Source: Bacteroidales bacterium
GTDB lineage: Bacteria; Bacteroidota; Bacteroidia; Bacteroidales; UBA932
DNA length: 64,000 bases
NCBI GenBank assembly: GCA_017443025.1
Contig: JAFSPG010000003.1
Span: 1-64,000 of the forward strand
Reading direction: 5' to 3'
The notes beneath the pieces are model-generated. The model saw only the letters and a list, made by a program, of their open reading frames with translations. It was not told the origin of the DNA and searched no databases. Made by a program: the position numbers and the translations under genes. This document shows positions 62,671 to 64,000 of the stretch, one piece after another; the stretch's first letter is position 1, and each line of letters starts with the position of its first letter.

Positions 62671-62759
62671 AGTTACCCATCGCGAAGAGGGAAAAAGTTT
62701 TCTCGGGCAGAAAAAATGCCCTCGGAACTCTTTTTCCCTCTTCTTCACCATCCCCACGC
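62671..62759 (+). repeat. Dispersed hairpin repeat, family A, copy 3
   Basis: Outer stem GAAGAGGG (62684-62691) with CCCTCTTC (62736-62743), extended by five A/T pairs; inner stem GGGCA (62705-62709) with TGCCC (62717-62721). The best-paired copy: 13 consecutive outer pairs. Lies between the convergent M49 and xerD genes. Confidence 0.8.
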
Positions 62760-62770
62760 ACTACAGATCG

Positions 62771-63616
62771 CTACTTGCGGGGATGGTGGTCGAGGACGGA
62801 GCGCTGCCAGGTGGCGCGGTCGATGTGGGTGTATATTTCGGTTGTGAGAATGCTTTCGTGTCCGAGCATCTCCTGGACGGCGCGAAGGTCGGCGCCGGCC
62901 TCAACGAGATGAGTGGCGAAGGAGTGGCGGAAAGTATGGGGCGAAATCTCTTTGTTCACCCCTGCCACAATCGCCTGATTCTTAATAAGATTGAATATGG
63001 AAACGCGGCTTATAGGAGAGCCGTTTTTGTTAAGGAAAAGAGTATCGCTTACAAAGGGCCGGGCCGCGAGATATCGGTCGATGGCATCGAGGGCCGGAGC
63101 GCCGATGGGCACGAGCCTCTGCTTGTCGCCCTTGCCTATCACCCGCACGAAGCCCTCTTCGCGGAAAATATCGTTGAGCATCAGCGAAGCAGCCTCGGAA
63201 ACGCGAAGTCCGCAGCCGTACAGGACTTCGAGGATGGCGCGGTCGCGCAGCTCCCGCCAAGAATCTCCGCTCACCGACTCGATAATGGCGGTGACTTCCT
63301 CAACTGAAAGCACGGCTGGAATATAGCGCCCTAGCTTCGGCTGTGAAACTTTGTCGCAGGGATTGTCCGTACGCTTCTTCTCCAGCACCATGAAATTGAA
63401 AAAACTTCGCAGGGCACTGATGAGCCTGGCCTGGGAACGCTCGGACTGAGGTTTGCGACGGATATAATCTATGATGTCGTCGCTCGTCGCCGTTTCGGCG
63501 GAAATACGGGACTCACCGAGGAACAACTCCACGTCGGAACAATAGGATGCCACCGTATTCGGCGACATCCCACGTTCAAATTGCAGATAATAGCGGAATT
63601 GCTCCGTCGGGTTCAT
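62771..63616 (-). CDS. xerD: Tyrosine recombinase XerC/XerD
   Basis: 281 residues from the ATG at 63616, which shares one base with the tdk stop (TAATG). N-terminal SAM-like core-binding domain (EQFRYYLQFERGMSPNTVASY) and catalytic domain with Arg in YGCGLRVSEAASL, HTFRHSFATHL (HxxR), GHESILTTEIYTH (second His and Tyr nucleophile). Resolves chromosome dimers at dif. Which of XerC or XerD it is cannot be settled here; no dif site was identified. Confidence 0.9.
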   Translation of the reverse strand: MNPTEQFRYYLQFERGMSPNTVASYCSDVELFLGESRISAETATSDDIIDYIRRKPQSERSQARLISALRSFFNFMVLEKKRTDNPCDKVSQPKLGRYIPAVLSVEEVTAIIESVSGDSWRELRDRAILEVLYGCGLRVSEAASLMLNDIFREEGFVRVIGKGDKQRLVPIGAPALDAIDRYLAARPFVSDTLFLNKNGSPISRVSIFNLIKNQAIVAGVNKEISPHTFRHSFATHLVEAGADLRAVQEMLGHESILTTEIYTHIDRATWQRSVLDHHPRK

Positions 63617-64000
63617 TATGCCTCCTCGGCCAGAGCCTTGTTGAAGCACTCGCGGCAGAGCGGCTCGTAAACATCCTTTTCTCCGAGCACCACAAGCTTC
63701 TTGCTTTCAGAAAGGCGGTGAGAATGATTGGCAAGATTACCGCACTTTACGCAAATGGCGTGAACCTTCTGTACATCCTCCGCGATAGCCATCAGGCCGG
63801 GGATAGGGCCGAAAGGCTTGCCGAGATAATCTGTGTCGAGGCCGGCCACGATTACCCTGATTCCTTTGTTGGCGAGCTCCTGGGCGACATCCACGAGTGT
63901 GTTGTCGAAGAACTGGGCTTCGTCGATGCCCACCACCTCTACGTCAGGTTCGACCAGCGTCAGCATACGCGCGGGAGTCTTGATTGGTGTGCAGGGAATG
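63616..64000 (-). CDS. tdk: Thymidine kinase, 3' part (runs off the window)
   Basis: The visible 127 or so residues include the DEAQFF motif ([21 protein letters not shown]), [20 protein letters not shown], and the zinc-binding CVKCG and CREC pairs of type II thymidine kinases. The frame stays open to the window edge, so the P-loop and start are outside. Phosphorylates thymidine. Its stop overlaps xerD. Confidence 0.93.
   Translation of the reverse strand, partial: IPCTPIKTPARMLTLVEPDVEVVGIDEAQFFDNTLVDVAQELANKGIRVIVAGLDTDYLGKPFGPIPGLMAIAEDVQKVHAICVKCGNLANHSHRLSESKKLVVLGEKDVYEPLCRECFNKALAEEA

Noticed and set aside
1..64000. CRISPR arrays, prophage or insertion sequences
   Set aside because: No array of evenly spaced direct repeats, no transposase, integrase other than XerC/D, or phage structural genes were seen.

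Overview
The window reads as chromosomal DNA of a Bacteroidales bacterium, most likely gut-associated and related to Alistipes or Cryptobacteroides-type lineages; the genus is a guess. Support comes from the promoters (the Bacteroidetes -33 TTTG and -7 TAnnTTTG boxes recur before many genes), from families typical of the phylum (fimbrillin/BACON-type lipoprotein, GH97 glucosidase, Porin_10-like porin, DUF5683, split transketolase), and from the conserved order parA-parB-DUF5683-mltD. Coding DNA is moderately GC-rich. The 6.16-6.58 kb gap before a toxin-antitoxin operon is clearly AT-rich.

Layout. 0-6.2 kb: a very large modular surface lipoprotein whose frame continues, past one in-frame TGA, into a DNA/RNA non-specific nuclease domain; a 54-residue acidic small ORF precedes it. 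6.5-7.6 kb: Phd antitoxin and a YoeB-like toxin fused to an extra domain. 7.6-9.5 kb: obgE and an outer-membrane protein. 9.6-15.4 kb: a complete TolC/HlyD/ABC-2 export operon. 15.4-18 kb: hpt-adk-aroB-lipoprotein. 18-19.8 kb: an HhH plus beta-barrel protein. 19.8-24.1 kb: parA-parB-DUF5683-mltD. 24.2-27.3 kb: priA and an SGNH hydrolase. 27.4-33.9 kb: a tightly packed operon of alarmone synthetase, alarmone hydrolase, APH-like kinase, Cache-SpoIIE-HATPase, STAS and cation/proton antiporter. 33.9-39 kb: split transketolase, GH97 and folD. 39-40.4 kb: COG0523 GTPase and tRNA-Ala. 40.6-42.9 kb: exbB-exbD operon. 43-47.9 kb: ansA, tatD-like, dprA, queA, NUDIX. 48.1-50.8 kb: SRPBCC, rRNA methylase, TPR protein. 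50.8-52.4 kb: two membrane proteins. 52.6-55.7 kb: M13 peptidase and LolC/E-like permease. 55.7-60.6 kb: clostripain-like protease, porin and MltF-like transglycosylase. 60.7-62.7 kb: M49 peptidase. 62.8-64 kb: xerD and the 3' part of tdk.

The most interesting points are: (1) the in-frame TGA between the adhesin-like part and the nuclease, directly followed by a strong hairpin; (2) the six-gene operon joining (p)ppGpp metabolism to a partner-switching module and an ion antiporter; (3) the toxin fusion, with a perfect operator lying exactly between the -33 and -7 boxes; (4) a three-copy dispersed hairpin repeat with compensatory base changes, every copy lying between convergent genes. Most of the rest is ordinary housekeeping and envelope biology.
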